Below, piece after piece: positions 1 to 7,567 of a DNA stretch of 21,394 nucleotides; positions within the stretch are counted from its first letter, which is position 1, and every line of letters starts with the position of its first letter. The notes beneath the pieces were generated by a model. It was not told the origin of the DNA. It made no database searches and was given only the letters and a program-made list of their open reading frames with translations. The translations under genes were made by a program, and so were the position numbers. The DNA is from PNAI01 sp035574295 (GTDB lineage Bacteria > Pseudomonadota > Alphaproteobacteria > Rhizobiales > Xanthobacteraceae): positions 1 through 21,394 of the forward strand of contig DATLYX010000047.1 of assembly GCA_035574295.1 (NCBI GenBank), given 5' to 3'.

Positions 1-710
1 CGCACGACGATGTGGCTGCCCTTCACGAGCCGCACCGGCACCTTTCCCGGCAGCCGCAACAGGTGCTCGGCCACCTGCCCGATCCACGGCCCGGCGGCGT
101 TGATCAGAATGCGCGCCGTCATGCGCGCGCGCCGGCCTTCGCTGTCGAGCGTGCAGCGCCAGACATCGGCGCGCTCGATGTGACTGATGCGCGCGCGGGT
201 GCGCACCGTGGCACCGCGTTCCGCCGCATCCAGCACGTTGAGCACCACGAGCCGCGCATCGTCCACCCAGCAGTCGGAGAATTCGAACGCTTCCTTGAAT
301 TCCGGTTTCAGCGGCGCGCCGGCCGCGTCCTTGGACAGATCGAGCCGCGCGGAAGGCGGCAGGATTTCACGGCCGCCGATGCGGTCGTAGAGGAACAGTC
401 CGAGTCGTAAAAGCCACGGCGAACGCAGTGCGCGGTTGACCGGCAACACGAGCCGCAACGGCCGCACCAGATGCGGCGCGATGCGCAACAGCACCTCGCG
501 CTCGACGAGCGCCTGCCGCACCAAGCCGAACCGGCCGCGTTCGAGATAGCGCAACCCGCCGTGGATCAGCTTGGTGGATGCGGCCGAGGTTCCGGAGCCG
601 AGATCGTTCTGCTCGACCAGGAGCACGCGCAGGCCGCGGCCGGCCGCATCGCGCGCGATGCCGGCGCCGTTGATGCCGCCCCCGATGATGGCGATGTCGA
701 AATCGGCCAT
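1..710 (-). CDS. glpD: Glycerol-3-phosphate dehydrogenase, N-terminal part (cut by window edge)
   Basis: FAD-dependent sn-glycerol-3-phosphate dehydrogenase, which oxidises glycerol-3-phosphate to dihydroxyacetone phosphate at the inner membrane and passes electrons to quinone. The reading frame starts at the ATG read leftward from 710 and stays open for 236 codons to the window edge, about half of the usual ~500 residues. The N-terminus shows the Rossmann FAD motif GGGINGAGIARDAAGRG (residues 10-26). It is followed by the family-typical SGTSAASTKLIHGGLRYLE stretch (39-57), which is characteristic of GlpD rather than of other FAD oxidoreductases. It lies 85 bp downstream of the Rieske oxygenase gene on the same strand, so co-transcription is possible. 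The intervening sequence is comparatively AT-rich and could also hold its own promoter. The C-terminus and stop are outside the window. Confidence 0.93.
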   Translation of the reverse strand, partial: MADFDIAIIGGGINGAGIARDAAGRGLRVLLVEQNDLGSGTSAASTKLIHGGLRYLERGRFGLVRQALVEREVLLRIAPHLVRPLRLVLPVNRALRSPWLLRLGLFLYDRIGGREILPPSARLDLSKDAAGAPLKPEFKEAFEFSDCWVDDARLVVLNVLDAAERGATVRTRARISHIERADVWRCTLDSEGRRARMTARILINAAGPWIGQVAEHLLRLPGKVPVRLVKGSHIVV

Positions 711-795
711 TGCGTCCGGGCGCTCCAGGTGAACGGAGGATCGCAACAGTTATCGTCAAAATGCGCAATAAAGCGTAAATGCCGCCGAAATGCGG
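711..795 (-). promoter_or_regulatory. AT-rich leader upstream of glpD, possible promoter
   Basis: Eighty-five bases separate the Rieske oxygenase stop from the glpD start. Read leftward, 740-795 is clearly richer in A and T than its surroundings and contains TTTACG, TTGACG and GATAACT stretches. No pair has a convincing sigma-70 spacing. A separate glpD promoter is an inference from composition only. Confidence 0.25.
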
Positions 796-2055
796 CTACC
801 GTCCTGCAATTCCCATCGCCTCTTCGAAGGCGCGGCGCACCTCCGGCGGCTGCCCGTAATGGTGCCGGAACTCGCGCAGCCGCTGCTTCAGGATCGGATG
901 CTGGTCGAATTCCTCGAGCGTGATGCCTTCGGTGTTGATCTCCCGCATCATGTTCGGCAATTCGATGCATTTTGCCGCTTCCGGATCGCGGATCACGCCC
1001 TTCGGGTCGCGTCCGGCTGCAATCGCTTCGAGGTCGGCGAGGAACCGTTGGCGCATCATGGTGATACCGAGATCGCTCGAACGCAGATTTTCTTTGGTGC
1101 GGTCGGCGATCACGCCCTGGCCCACCCAGGCCACGATGTCCTGATTGATCACATGGCTTGAGATCCAGCGGCCGTTCCCGTCCTTGATCGGGCTCACCCA
1201 GGTGGGGATCGTCTTTTGCACATAAGGTTCGCGCCCTTTCGGCACGCGCATGAAAAACCACGCCACGCTCAGCGTATTCTCGTCGTCAACCGGCACGCGC
1301 CATTCAAAATGGCTGCCGAGGAAGAAACCGATCGGCCAAAGCGCCACGCGCCCCACGGTCCAGTAGCGATCCTGCTCGCTCTGGCCCTCGCGCACCCGCT
1401 TGTAGATCAGGCCGTATTCAAATTCCTCGAATTTGATCTTCAGATGCTTCGGCGCGCTCGACTGGTTGTCGCCCTTGAGGCGCAGGCTCCAGTTGTCGTG
1501 CATCCATTCGAAGTGCACCGGATCGCAGGAGTTTTCCTGGCACTGCAGCCAGTTGCAGGGGACGTCGGCGAGCACGATCTCGCGAAAACCGTTCGGCCAC
1601 GTGAACGGCTCCCACACCGGCAATTCGGGTGCGGGCGGCGGCCCCATATAGGTCCACAACAGGCCTGCGAGTTCGCGCACCGGGTAGGCCGTGGCGCGGC
1701 ATTTTTCCTTGGCGCGCGGATTGGGATTGGCGATGTCCTCATACGGCTGTTCGAGGCAAGCCCCGGTCTCGTTCATCAGCCAGCCGTGGTAGCTGCAGCG
1801 GATCCCGTTGCTCTCCACCCAGCCGTAGGACAAGTCCGCGCGGCGGTGCGGGCAGTGTCGGTCGATCAGCCCGACCCGGCCGCTCAGATCCTTGTAGAGA
1901 AGGAGGTTCTCGCCCAAGATCCGCACCGGCTTCATGGCGGTCTTGTCGAACTCGCTCGCACCGGCAATGGGAATCCAATAGCGCCGGAGCAGTTCGCCCA
2001 TGGGCGTGCCCGGCCCCACACGGGTCAGCAGCTTGTTTTTCTCAGCGGTCAACAT
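796..2055 (-). CDS. Rieske non-haem iron oxygenase, alpha subunit (phthalate 4,5-dioxygenase-like)
   Basis: A 419-residue aromatic ring-hydroxylating oxygenase alpha subunit. It should use a [2Fe-2S] Rieske centre to feed a mononuclear iron that hydroxylates or O-demethylates an aromatic acid. The Rieske ligands are complete: C68-x-H70 and C87-x2-H90. The iron site is also complete: E174-x3-D178-x2-H181-x4-H186 within QENSCDPVHFEWMH. The C-terminal AIAAGRDPKGVIRDPE stretch is typical of the phthalate 4,5-dioxygenase/LigX-type group. Length fits that group. It starts 52 bp after the HtrA-like gene and precedes glpD on the same strand. No reductase or ferredoxin partner, nor a beta subunit, lies in the window. 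Members of this group use a separate reductase, which must be elsewhere. The substrate cannot be named; vanillate-, phthalate- or biphenyl-type acids are all possible. Confidence 0.9.
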   Translation of the reverse strand: MLTAEKNKLLTRVGPGTPMGELLRRYWIPIAGASEFDKTAMKPVRILGENLLLYKDLSGRVGLIDRHCPHRRADLSYGWVESNGIRCSYHGWLMNETGACLEQPYEDIANPNPRAKEKCRATAYPVRELAGLLWTYMGPPPAPELPVWEPFTWPNGFREIVLADVPCNWLQCQENSCDPVHFEWMHDNWSLRLKGDNQSSAPKHLKIKFEEFEYGLIYKRVREGQSEQDRYWTVGRVALWPIGFFLGSHFEWRVPVDDENTLSVAWFFMRVPKGREPYVQKTIPTWVSPIKDGNGRWISSHVINQDIVAWVGQGVIADRTKENLRSSDLGITMMRQRFLADLEAIAAGRDPKGVIRDPEAAKCIELPNMMREINTEGITLEEFDQHPILKQRLREFRHHYGQPPEVRRAFEEAMGIAGR

Positions 2056-2107
2056 GATGGGACGTGGCGATATTCAGGCGCAGGCGCCGCGCGCGCCGCA
2101 CTGTCGT

Positions 2108-3118
2108 TCAGAACGATGACTTGAGCCTCAGGTGATCCAGGCGGTCCATGGATTTGATTTCGACGCGCCGGGTCTCCCCGCCGTGTCGCACGTCGAGCGG
2201 CACCGTGACCCCGGCCTCCCCCACGGCCCAAACCTTGCGGTAGAAATCCGCGAGCGTCTTCGGTTCGGCGCCGGCGACGCCCACGATCACATCGCCGCGC
2301 CGCATGCCGGCCTTTTCCGCCGGCCCGCCGGGCACCACGCGGCTGACGACCACCCGCCCGCGTGCCTCTTCCGTGGTGAGGCCGAGCCAGGGCCGCACCG
2401 GCCCCGACACCCGGCCGAGCGAGATCAGATCGCCCAGGATCGGCGGCAAAAGCTCGATCGGCACGAACATGTTGCCGGCCACGCCGTCGCCCTTGCCGGA
2501 CACATCGCCGAGGATCAGCGAACCGATGCCCACCAGTTCGCCGCGGCTGTTGATCAGCGCCGCCCCGCTCCAGGCCGGATGCGCCGGCGCCGTGAAGATG
2601 GCCTGGTCAAGCAGGTACTCCCAGCTCCCTGCATATTCGCGTTTGGCGATCAGCTCGACCGGCAGCACGCGGCTCACGCCGCCATAGCTTGCGATCAGCA
2701 GCGGGGTGCGTTCCTTCAAATCCTCTGACTTGCCGAGCGCGAGCGGCCTCACCTTCAGCGGCGCGAGCGTCCGCACCAAACCGAAACCGCTGGCGTGATC
2801 GTAGCCCACCACCTCCGCCGGCACCGTTCGGCCGTCGTTGCTCTGCACCTCGACCGCGTGCGCCTCCACCATCAGATAGCCGATGGTGACCACAAGGCCG
2901 GCCGAATCGATGACCACGCCCGATCCTTCGCGCTCGCGTCCGAGGTTTCGCACCGAGCGCCCCTCGGGATTGATGAACGCCTTGATGCGCACAACGCCGG
3001 AAATCAGCTCCTCGAGCGAGACGCCCTGCGCGACCCCCGCAGGCGCGCCGGCAAGGGCCAGGAACGCCGCAACCAGCGTAACCACCTCTCGCAATCGCCC
3101 AAACCCAGCGAGTCCCAT
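2108..3118 (-). CDS. HtrA/DegP-like PDZ protein with degenerate protease triad (probable pseudoprotease)
   Basis: An exported trypsin-fold (S1C) domain followed by one PDZ domain, ordered as in DegP/DegS. I chose the ATG at 3118 (336 residues) because GGGGGA sits about 6 bases upstream and the next residues form a signal peptide (hydrophobic VVTLVAAFLALAGAPAG, cleavage near VAQG). An in-frame start at 3232 would give 374 residues. In the longer numbering the serine survives in HPAWSGAALIN (S222, normally NPGNSGGPLVN). The catalytic His position in the TNxHVV-like stretch is Tyr119 (VVTIGYLMVEA). The Asp position is Gly149 (DHASGFGLV). The PDZ domain has a normal PWLGL carboxylate loop followed by PGGPAEKAGMRRGDVIVGV. 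Proteolysis is therefore unlikely; a chaperone, scaffold or ligand-binding periplasmic role is inferred. It precedes the Rieske gene on the same strand and diverges from the amidotransferase. Confidence 0.85.
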   Translation of the reverse strand: MGLAGFGRLREVVTLVAAFLALAGAPAGVAQGVSLEELISGVVRIKAFINPEGRSVRNLGREREGSGVVIDSAGLVVTIGYLMVEAHAVEVQSNDGRTVPAEVVGYDHASGFGLVRTLAPLKVRPLALGKSEDLKERTPLLIASYGGVSRVLPVELIAKREYAGSWEYLLDQAIFTAPAHPAWSGAALINSRGELVGIGSLILGDVSGKGDGVAGNMFVPIELLPPILGDLISLGRVSGPVRPWLGLTTEEARGRVVVSRVVPGGPAEKAGMRRGDVIVGVAGAEPKTLADFYRKVWAVGEAGVTVPLDVRHGGETRRVEIKSMDRLDHLRLKSSF

Positions 3119-3302
3119 GCCCAATCCCCCGAAAAAGCGCGCGGCTGCCGGGCGCCGCCGGCAATTTAGCATAGGGTCAGCATATCGCCGGAAGGCCATA
3201 TTGTCCGCGCGCGGTGCTTTATTTTTGCCCACAAATCACGCTAGAAACCAGCACGATGATTTCGCCGGCACAGTGCCGGCCGAGCAATTCTCCAAAAGAA
3301 CG
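3119..3302. promoter_or_regulatory. Divergent intergenic region with a 7-bp palindrome
   Basis: This 184-bp gap separates the leftward HtrA-like gene from the rightward amidotransferase, so promoters for both directions should lie here. A GCCGGCA/TGCCGGC inverted repeat with a 3-base loop sits at 3264-3280, about 23 bp before the amidotransferase ATG. It could be an operator half-site pair or a leader hairpin. No convincing -35/-10 pair was recognised. A TTTATTTTTG stretch near 3220 is the most AT-rich part. Confidence 0.35.
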
Positions 3303-4169
3303 ATGCCCATCCCCCGCCTGCTGGTGATGGAAGGCAACTCGCCTGAGATCCGCGCCGAGCTGGAAGCTGCCGGCGGCGCGGCGCCGAGCCAGGGCTATTC
3401 CGAGCTGCTCCAGGAGCTGCTGCCGGGCGCGGTGGTGGACATCTGCTTTGCCGCCGACCGCGGCGCCAACCTGCCGGACGGCATGGCGCTCGAAGGATAT
3501 GACGGCGTCGTCATCACCGGCTCCGCGCTGCACGTCTATGACGGCGGGCCCGAGGTGACGCAACAGATCGAGTTGGCGCGTGCAGTGCTGGGCGTCGGCA
3601 CGCCGATCTTCGGCAGTTGCTGGGGTCTGCAGGTGCTCACCGTTGCTGCGGGCGGCACCGTTCGCCGCAACCCCAGGGGCCGTGAGCTCGGTTTCGGCCG
3701 CCGCATGCGCCTGACCGAAGCCGGCCGCAAACATCCCATGTACGTGGGCAAGGCCGACGTGTTCAACGCGCCCACGGTGCATCTTGACGAGGTGGAAACG
3801 CTCGCCCCCGGCATGACCGTGCTTGCCACCAACGAAATGTCGGACGTGCAGAGCGCCGAGATCCGCCTCAACGGCGCCGTTGCCTGGGGCGTGCAATATC
3901 ATCCCGAATACCGGCTGCGCGAGATTTCCACCATCGTGCGCCGCCTCGGCCCAAAACTGATCGCCGAGGGCTTTTTCCTCAACGAGGCCGACATCGAAAC
4001 CTTCGCCAGCGATCTCGAAACGCTTGATGCAAACCCGCAGGACAAGCGGCTCGCCTGGCGGCACGGCATCAGCAAAAATGTGCTCGACAAGCGCCTGCGC
4101 GTCAGCGAGATCGCCAACTGGATCGAGTACCAGGTCTTCCCCACCCGCCGTCAGCGCGGCCGCGGCTGA
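3303..4169 (+). CDS. Class I glutamine amidotransferase-like protein
   Basis: A 288-residue protein with the class I (triad) glutamine amidotransferase fold, which hydrolyses glutamine to glutamate and ammonia. The nucleophile is C106 in the elbow FGSCWGLQ. The His-Glu pair is H200 and E202 in GVQYHPEY. A VVITGSALHVYD stretch (69-80) matches the oxyanion-side loop of GuaA-N-like and gamma-glutamyl hydrolase-like members. The ATG at 3303 was chosen because the homologous part begins at PRLLVMEGN; the frame is open much further upstream (to 2883), but that part overlaps the divergent gene and lacks recognisable content. About 85 residues follow the triad glutamate, longer than a minimal domain. 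They end in a basic tail (TRRQRGRG). No synthetase partner is adjacent, so it may be a stand-alone transferase or hydrolase of a small-molecule pathway. The biological substrate is unknown. Confidence 0.85.
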   Translation: MPIPRLLVMEGNSPEIRAELEAAGGAAPSQGYSELLQELLPGAVVDICFAADRGANLPDGMALEGYDGVVITGSALHVYDGGPEVTQQIELARAVLGVGTPIFGSCWGLQVLTVAAGGTVRRNPRGRELGFGRRMRLTEAGRKHPMYVGKADVFNAPTVHLDEVETLAPGMTVLATNEMSDVQSAEIRLNGAVAWGVQYHPEYRLREISTIVRRLGPKLIAEGFFLNEADIETFASDLETLDANPQDKRLAWRHGISKNVLDKRLRVSEIANWIEYQVFPTRRQRGRG

Positions 4170-4219
4170 TGCATGCTTTTGTTAGAGCCGAATCGCGCTC
4201 TCAACCCTTGCCGCCCCCA

Positions 4220-4250
4220 CGCCCCATCGCGCTATCTGCGCGATGGGGCG
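4220..4250. terminator. Perfect 12-bp hairpin between convergent genes (candidate bidirectional terminator)
   Basis: CGCCCCATCGCG pairs with CGCGATGGGGCG across a 7-base loop (4232-4238). It lies 50 bp after the amidotransferase stop and 63 bp after the stop of the opposing TctC-like gene. Neither side has a strong T-run, so it is not a textbook intrinsic terminator. Position between convergent genes and perfect pairing support a termination or transcript-end role. Confidence 0.6.
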
Positions 4251-4312
4251 CTGTTAAATCGTCGGCCCGGAGGCCGAACATCGACCCACGTTCAGGAGCG
4301 CGCGGGTTTGGC

Positions 4313-5296
4313 CTACTGCGCCGCCTTGAGGCCCAGCACCTTGGCCACCGCCGCGGCCTGCGCTCGCTGCTCGTTGATCGCCGCGGTGAATTCCGCCGGC
4401 ATCCCGAAGTTGGGGACCTGGCCGGACTTCGTCAGCGCCTCTCCGATCGACGGATCGGCCGCCATCACGTCCTTGATGTCGGTGGCGATGCGATTGCGCA
4501 GATCGCTCGACATGTCCTTGATCCCGAACAGGCCGACCAGGCCGTCGGTGGCAAGTTGCGGATAGCCCGCCTCGGTCGTGGTCGGCACGTTGGGCAGCAT
4601 CGGCGCCCGCGTCTTGTTGGTAATGGCGATGACGCGCACCTTGCCGCCCTCGACCAGCGACTGCACGATGGCGTAGGCGGCGATCATGAACTGGATGCGC
4701 CCCTCGGCGAGATCCACCCGCGCCTGCACCGGATTGCGGTACGGCACGCTCTGGAATTCCAGTCCCGCGCCCTTCAGATATCCGGAGAGCACGAAGTCCA
4801 GCATGCCGGTGGCGCTCGCCCAGTTGATCTTGCCCGGATTGGCTTTCGCGAACGCGAACAGCTCCGGCACGGTCTTGATCGGCGACGACGCCGGCACCGA
4901 GTAGGTGACGACGGTGTTCGACACCCGCGCAATGGGGACGATGTCGTCGGGTTTATAGGGGAGCTTGTCTTTCTGATACGGGTGCGCGGTGAAGGTCGAA
5001 GCCGGCGACATCAATAGCGTGTGCGGATCGTTCGCGGTCAGATAGTTGTTGATGGCAACGATTCCGTCGCCGCCCGGCTGGTTCTCCACCACCACCGACT
5101 GGTTCCACTTCTTGGACAGCCGGTCGGCGAGCAGCCGCGAACCGATGTCCACGCCCGAGCCGGGCCCGAGCGGTACGATGAATTTCACCGTGCGCTGCGG
5201 CCATGCCTGCGCCTGCGCCGACGTGGAGAGCGCAGTGGGAAGCGCGAGGGCTAAAAGAGCAAGAACGGCGCCAAACCGCCCGAAGGTTCCGATCAT
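4313..5296 (-). CDS. TctC/Bug-family periplasmic solute-binding protein
   Basis: A 327-residue extracytoplasmic binding protein of the tripartite tricarboxylate transporter (TctC/Bug) family, which captures small carboxylates or amides for a TctAB permease. The start at 5296 is supported by GGGAGGA 9 bases upstream and by an immediate signal peptide (hydrophobic VLALLALALPTAL, cleavage near SAQAQA). The mature protein begins with the family hallmark WPQRTVKFIVPLGPGSGVD. Further hallmarks are VVVENQPGGDGIVA, VRVIAITNKTRAPMLPNVPTTTEAGYP and a C-terminal helix. No TctA or TctB gene is adjacent. Orphan Bug genes are common in proteobacteria with large sets of these proteins. The ligand cannot be read from sequence. 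Upstream, 5297-5409 is a 113-bp gap containing two ATGACTT copies on the coding strand (near 5376-5393), a possible promoter region. Relation to the malonyl-CoA decarboxylase group upstream is an inference from position. Confidence 0.9.
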   Translation of the reverse strand: MIGTFGRFGAVLALLALALPTALSTSAQAQAWPQRTVKFIVPLGPGSGVDIGSRLLADRLSKKWNQSVVVENQPGGDGIVAINNYLTANDPHTLLMSPASTFTAHPYQKDKLPYKPDDIVPIARVSNTVVTYSVPASSPIKTVPELFAFAKANPGKINWASATGMLDFVLSGYLKGAGLEFQSVPYRNPVQARVDLAEGRIQFMIAAYAIVQSLVEGGKVRVIAITNKTRAPMLPNVPTTTEAGYPQLATDGLVGLFGIKDMSSDLRNRIATDIKDVMAADPSIGEALTKSGQVPNFGMPAEFTAAINEQRAQAAAVAKVLGLKAAQ

Positions 5297-5409
5297 GGTC
5301 AAACATCCTCCCGTTTCTTCAGACGCCGAGGCGTCGCGAATTCCGCTCGAACATAGGGCGGAAGACCGACGCTGATAAGTCATTTTCAAGTCATAGAACA
5401 CCGCAGCGG

Positions 5410-6018
5410 TCAAAAGATTTCGCATATCTCGTCGAACGCGAAGCGGTCCTCCCGCCGCGGCAACTGCGAGGGGTCGCCCCGGCCAAGGCAGCACAGGAAG
5501 TTGGACTTCCAGCGCCCGTCGGGAAAGAACGCCGCATCCACCACCTCGTTCTTGAACCCCGACATCGGCCCGCAATCGAGGCCGAAGGCGCGCGCCGCCA
5601 GCATGAAATAGGCCGCCTGCAGCGAGGCGTTGCGCAGCGCCGTGGCAAAGATGTGCTCCGGCGTGGTCTCGTACCAGCTCCGCGCCCGCGAATCGTGGAA
5701 CATGCGCGGCAGGTGCTCGAAGAACCGCAGGTCGTAGGCGAAGATGGCGACCACCGGCGCGCCCATGGCCTTTTTCTGGTTGCTGGAGGACAACGCAGGT
5801 TTCAGCCGCTCCTTCGCCGCCGCGCTGCGCAGGAACAGTATGCGTTGCGGTTGAGAATTCGCCGTGGTCGGGCCCCATTTGGCGACCTCGTAGATCGCGC
5901 GCAATTCGGCATCGGTCACCGGCTGATCGCGAAAGACGTCATGGCTGCGCGCCTTGCGCCACAACAGGTCGAGGGCCTGCTCGGACACGAGCGGCTTGAT
6001 CGCGCTCTGCTCGCTCAC
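5410..6018 (-). CDS. rutE: RutE-like malonic semialdehyde reductase (nitroreductase family)
   Basis: A 202-residue flavin-dependent nitroreductase-fold protein. It aligns by eye along its length with E. coli RutE, which reduces malonic semialdehyde to 3-hydroxypropanoate with NADPH. Shared blocks include KWGPTTANSQPQRILFLRS (47-65), ERLKPALSSSNQKK, the RSWYETTPE region, LRNASLQAAYFMLAARAFGLDCGPMSGF (128-155) and the C-terminal WKSNFLCCLGRGDPSQLPRR. The start is a GTG at 6018, preceded by AAGGGGA about six bases upstream. The gene begins 23 bp after the malonyl-CoA decarboxylase stop, so the two are very likely co-transcribed. No other rut pyrimidine-degradation gene is visible, so here the enzyme probably serves C3 acid metabolism rather than uracil breakdown. 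A general NADPH nitro- or quinone reductase remains possible. Confidence 0.82.
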   Translation of the reverse strand: MSEQSAIKPLVSEQALDLLWRKARSHDVFRDQPVTDAELRAIYEVAKWGPTTANSQPQRILFLRSAAAKERLKPALSSSNQKKAMGAPVVAIFAYDLRFFEHLPRMFHDSRARSWYETTPEHIFATALRNASLQAAYFMLAARAFGLDCGPMSGFKNEVVDAAFFPDGRWKSNFLCCLGRGDPSQLPRREDRFAFDEICEIF

Positions 6019-6041
6019 GTCGATCCCCTTCGTGCTTGCGG

Positions 6042-7400
6042 TCAGCCGGCCTTCACCAGACTTGTCGCCGGCGCGGGCGCAAGGCGTTTGACGGCGTTGG
6101 CAGCGACGATGGTGCGGCCCTCTGCATAGGCCTCGTGGTTGGCCTCGATCTCATCGAGGTCATAAAGGTAATTGACCATCAGCCCGTACGACTGGGCCAT
6201 CGCCTTCTCGCTGGTGTCGCCCAAAAAATTGATCCGCTCAAGCCGCGCGCCGTTGCCGAGGTGGAAACGCGCAACCGAATCGAGCGGCAACCCGCGCGCA
6301 TTGCGCGCGTGCAAAAAATACCACGCCGCCGCACGCTTGAGCGGCTCCTCCACCGCCTCGCGCGCCGCCGCCGACCGCCACCAGTTCGCCTGATCGAGCG
6401 CCTTGAGCGCCGCCCGGTCCGTTGCGCTGAGCGCGCGTGAGCTTTCCGTGCTGCGCTCGCGATCGAGCCAGCGGGCGAAATCCGGCACCGGCGAGAGCGT
6501 GACGAAGGTGGAAAGCTCCGTGTTTTCACGCGAGATTTCCTCCACCACCTGCTTGATCAGAAAATGCCCGAACGACACGCCGGCAAGCCCGCGCTGGCAA
6601 TTCGAGATCGAATAGAACACCGCGGTCGTCGCTTTCTCCGGATCGAGCGGGGTGCGGTCGGTCGCAAGGATCGGGCCGATGGCGGCAGGAATTTCGCGCG
6701 TCAACGCCACCTCGACGAAGATCAAGGGCTCGTCGATCAGCGCCGGATGGAAGAAGGCGTAGCACGAGCGGTCGGGCGGATCGATGCGGCTGCGCAAATC
6801 CTCCCAACTGTTGATCTTGTGCACTGCCTCGTAGCGGATGATCTTTTCCAGGATCACCGCCGGCGTCGACCAGTCGATCTTGCGCAACACGAGGAAGCCG
6901 CGGTTGAACCACGACGAGAACAGGTGCACGAAGTCCGCGTCCACCGCGGCCAGATCCGGCCGGCGGTCGAGCGCCTCAAGCAGATGCTCGCGCATGCGCA
7001 CCAGCGCCGCGGTGCCGCCCGGTGCGAGATTGAGCCGCCGCAACAGCTCCTGCCGCCGCGGCTCTGCGGCGCGATGCACTTCGGCGGCCGCGGCATCGCT
7101 GGGATTGGCCCGCCAGTTGGCGATGGCGGCATCGAGCCGGCCGCGGTTGACCCCGAACCGCTCGGCCAGCGCCTCGAAGAACGCGATGCGCGGACCGGTG
7201 GTCAATTCCGCATAGCGGTGGAGGATGTCGCTGGCACGCGCAGTGCCGGAGGCCTCGCCCCGGCTCGACAACAGCGCCTCGCAATGCTCGGCGAGCGTGT
7301 CGGAACGCGCCTTCGGGGCGGTGCGCCGTTGCCGTGCGATCAAGGCGCGGCCGCGCTCCACGATGCCCTGCAACAGCTCGCTGAAGAACGAGGTATTCAT
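6042..7400 (-). CDS. matA: Malonyl-CoA decarboxylase
   Basis: A 452-residue malonyl-CoA decarboxylase, converting malonyl-CoA to acetyl-CoA and CO2 without biotin. The N-terminal part is helical. The C-terminal acetyltransferase-like catalytic domain shows FFHPALIDEPLIFVEVALT (216-234), VFYSISNCQRGLAGVSFG (261-278), TLSPVPDFARWL (301-312) and VARFHLGNGA (376-385). The last carries the histidine (H380) that is catalytic in the human enzyme. The Ser in TLSPVP (S303) is in the conserved block expected to supply the partner serine. The ATG at 7400 is preceded by GAGG 8 bases upstream; the frame is open to 7496 but those residues look non-homologous. Length equals that of rhizobial MatA. The gene is followed 23 bp later by the RutE-like gene and diverges from a CoA-transferase. 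The usual malonyl-CoA synthetase (matB) and malonate carrier (matC) are not in the window. The symbol is assigned by homology only. Confidence 0.93.
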   Translation of the reverse strand: MNTSFFSELLQGIVERGRALIARQRRTAPKARSDTLAEHCEALLSSRGEASGTARASDILHRYAELTTGPRIAFFEALAERFGVNRGRLDAAIANWRANPSDAAAAEVHRAAEPRRQELLRRLNLAPGGTAALVRMREHLLEALDRRPDLAAVDADFVHLFSSWFNRGFLVLRKIDWSTPAVILEKIIRYEAVHKINSWEDLRSRIDPPDRSCYAFFHPALIDEPLIFVEVALTREIPAAIGPILATDRTPLDPEKATTAVFYSISNCQRGLAGVSFGHFLIKQVVEEISRENTELSTFVTLSPVPDFARWLDRERSTESSRALSATDRAALKALDQANWWRSAAAREAVEEPLKRAAAWYFLHARNARGLPLDSVARFHLGNGARLERINFLGDTSEKAMAQSYGLMVNYLYDLDEIEANHEAYAEGRTIVAANAVKRLAPAPATSLVKAG

Positions 7401-7567
7401 CGGGCGGGCCTCAAAACCGCATCTCTTGACGGAATGTCCGGCATTTTGACGGCAAGCCTCCTGCAAACGCAACCAGGTCGCGTCGGGTCTGGACAAAACC
7501 GCCGGAGCGCGCCACAGGTTCCCCGATTGCCGCGCTTGGCGCGCTGAATGTTGAATAGGGAGTCGTC
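7401..7567. promoter_or_regulatory. Divergent promoter region between malonyl-CoA decarboxylase and CoA-transferase
   Basis: This 167-bp gap must hold promoters for both flanking genes. TTGACGG occurs twice as a direct repeat (7426-7432 and 7446-7452), spaced 20 bp or about two helical turns, close to the decarboxylase start. That geometry suits a dimeric activator or repressor. The rightward gene has a good Shine-Dalgarno (AGGGAG, 7557-7562). No clear -10 element was recognised for either direction. Confidence 0.45.

Noticed and set aside
3219..4064. A 281-codon leftward open frame opposite the amidotransferase
   Set aside because: The rightward frame has the complete Cys-His-Glu triad; the leftward one has no recognisable motif.
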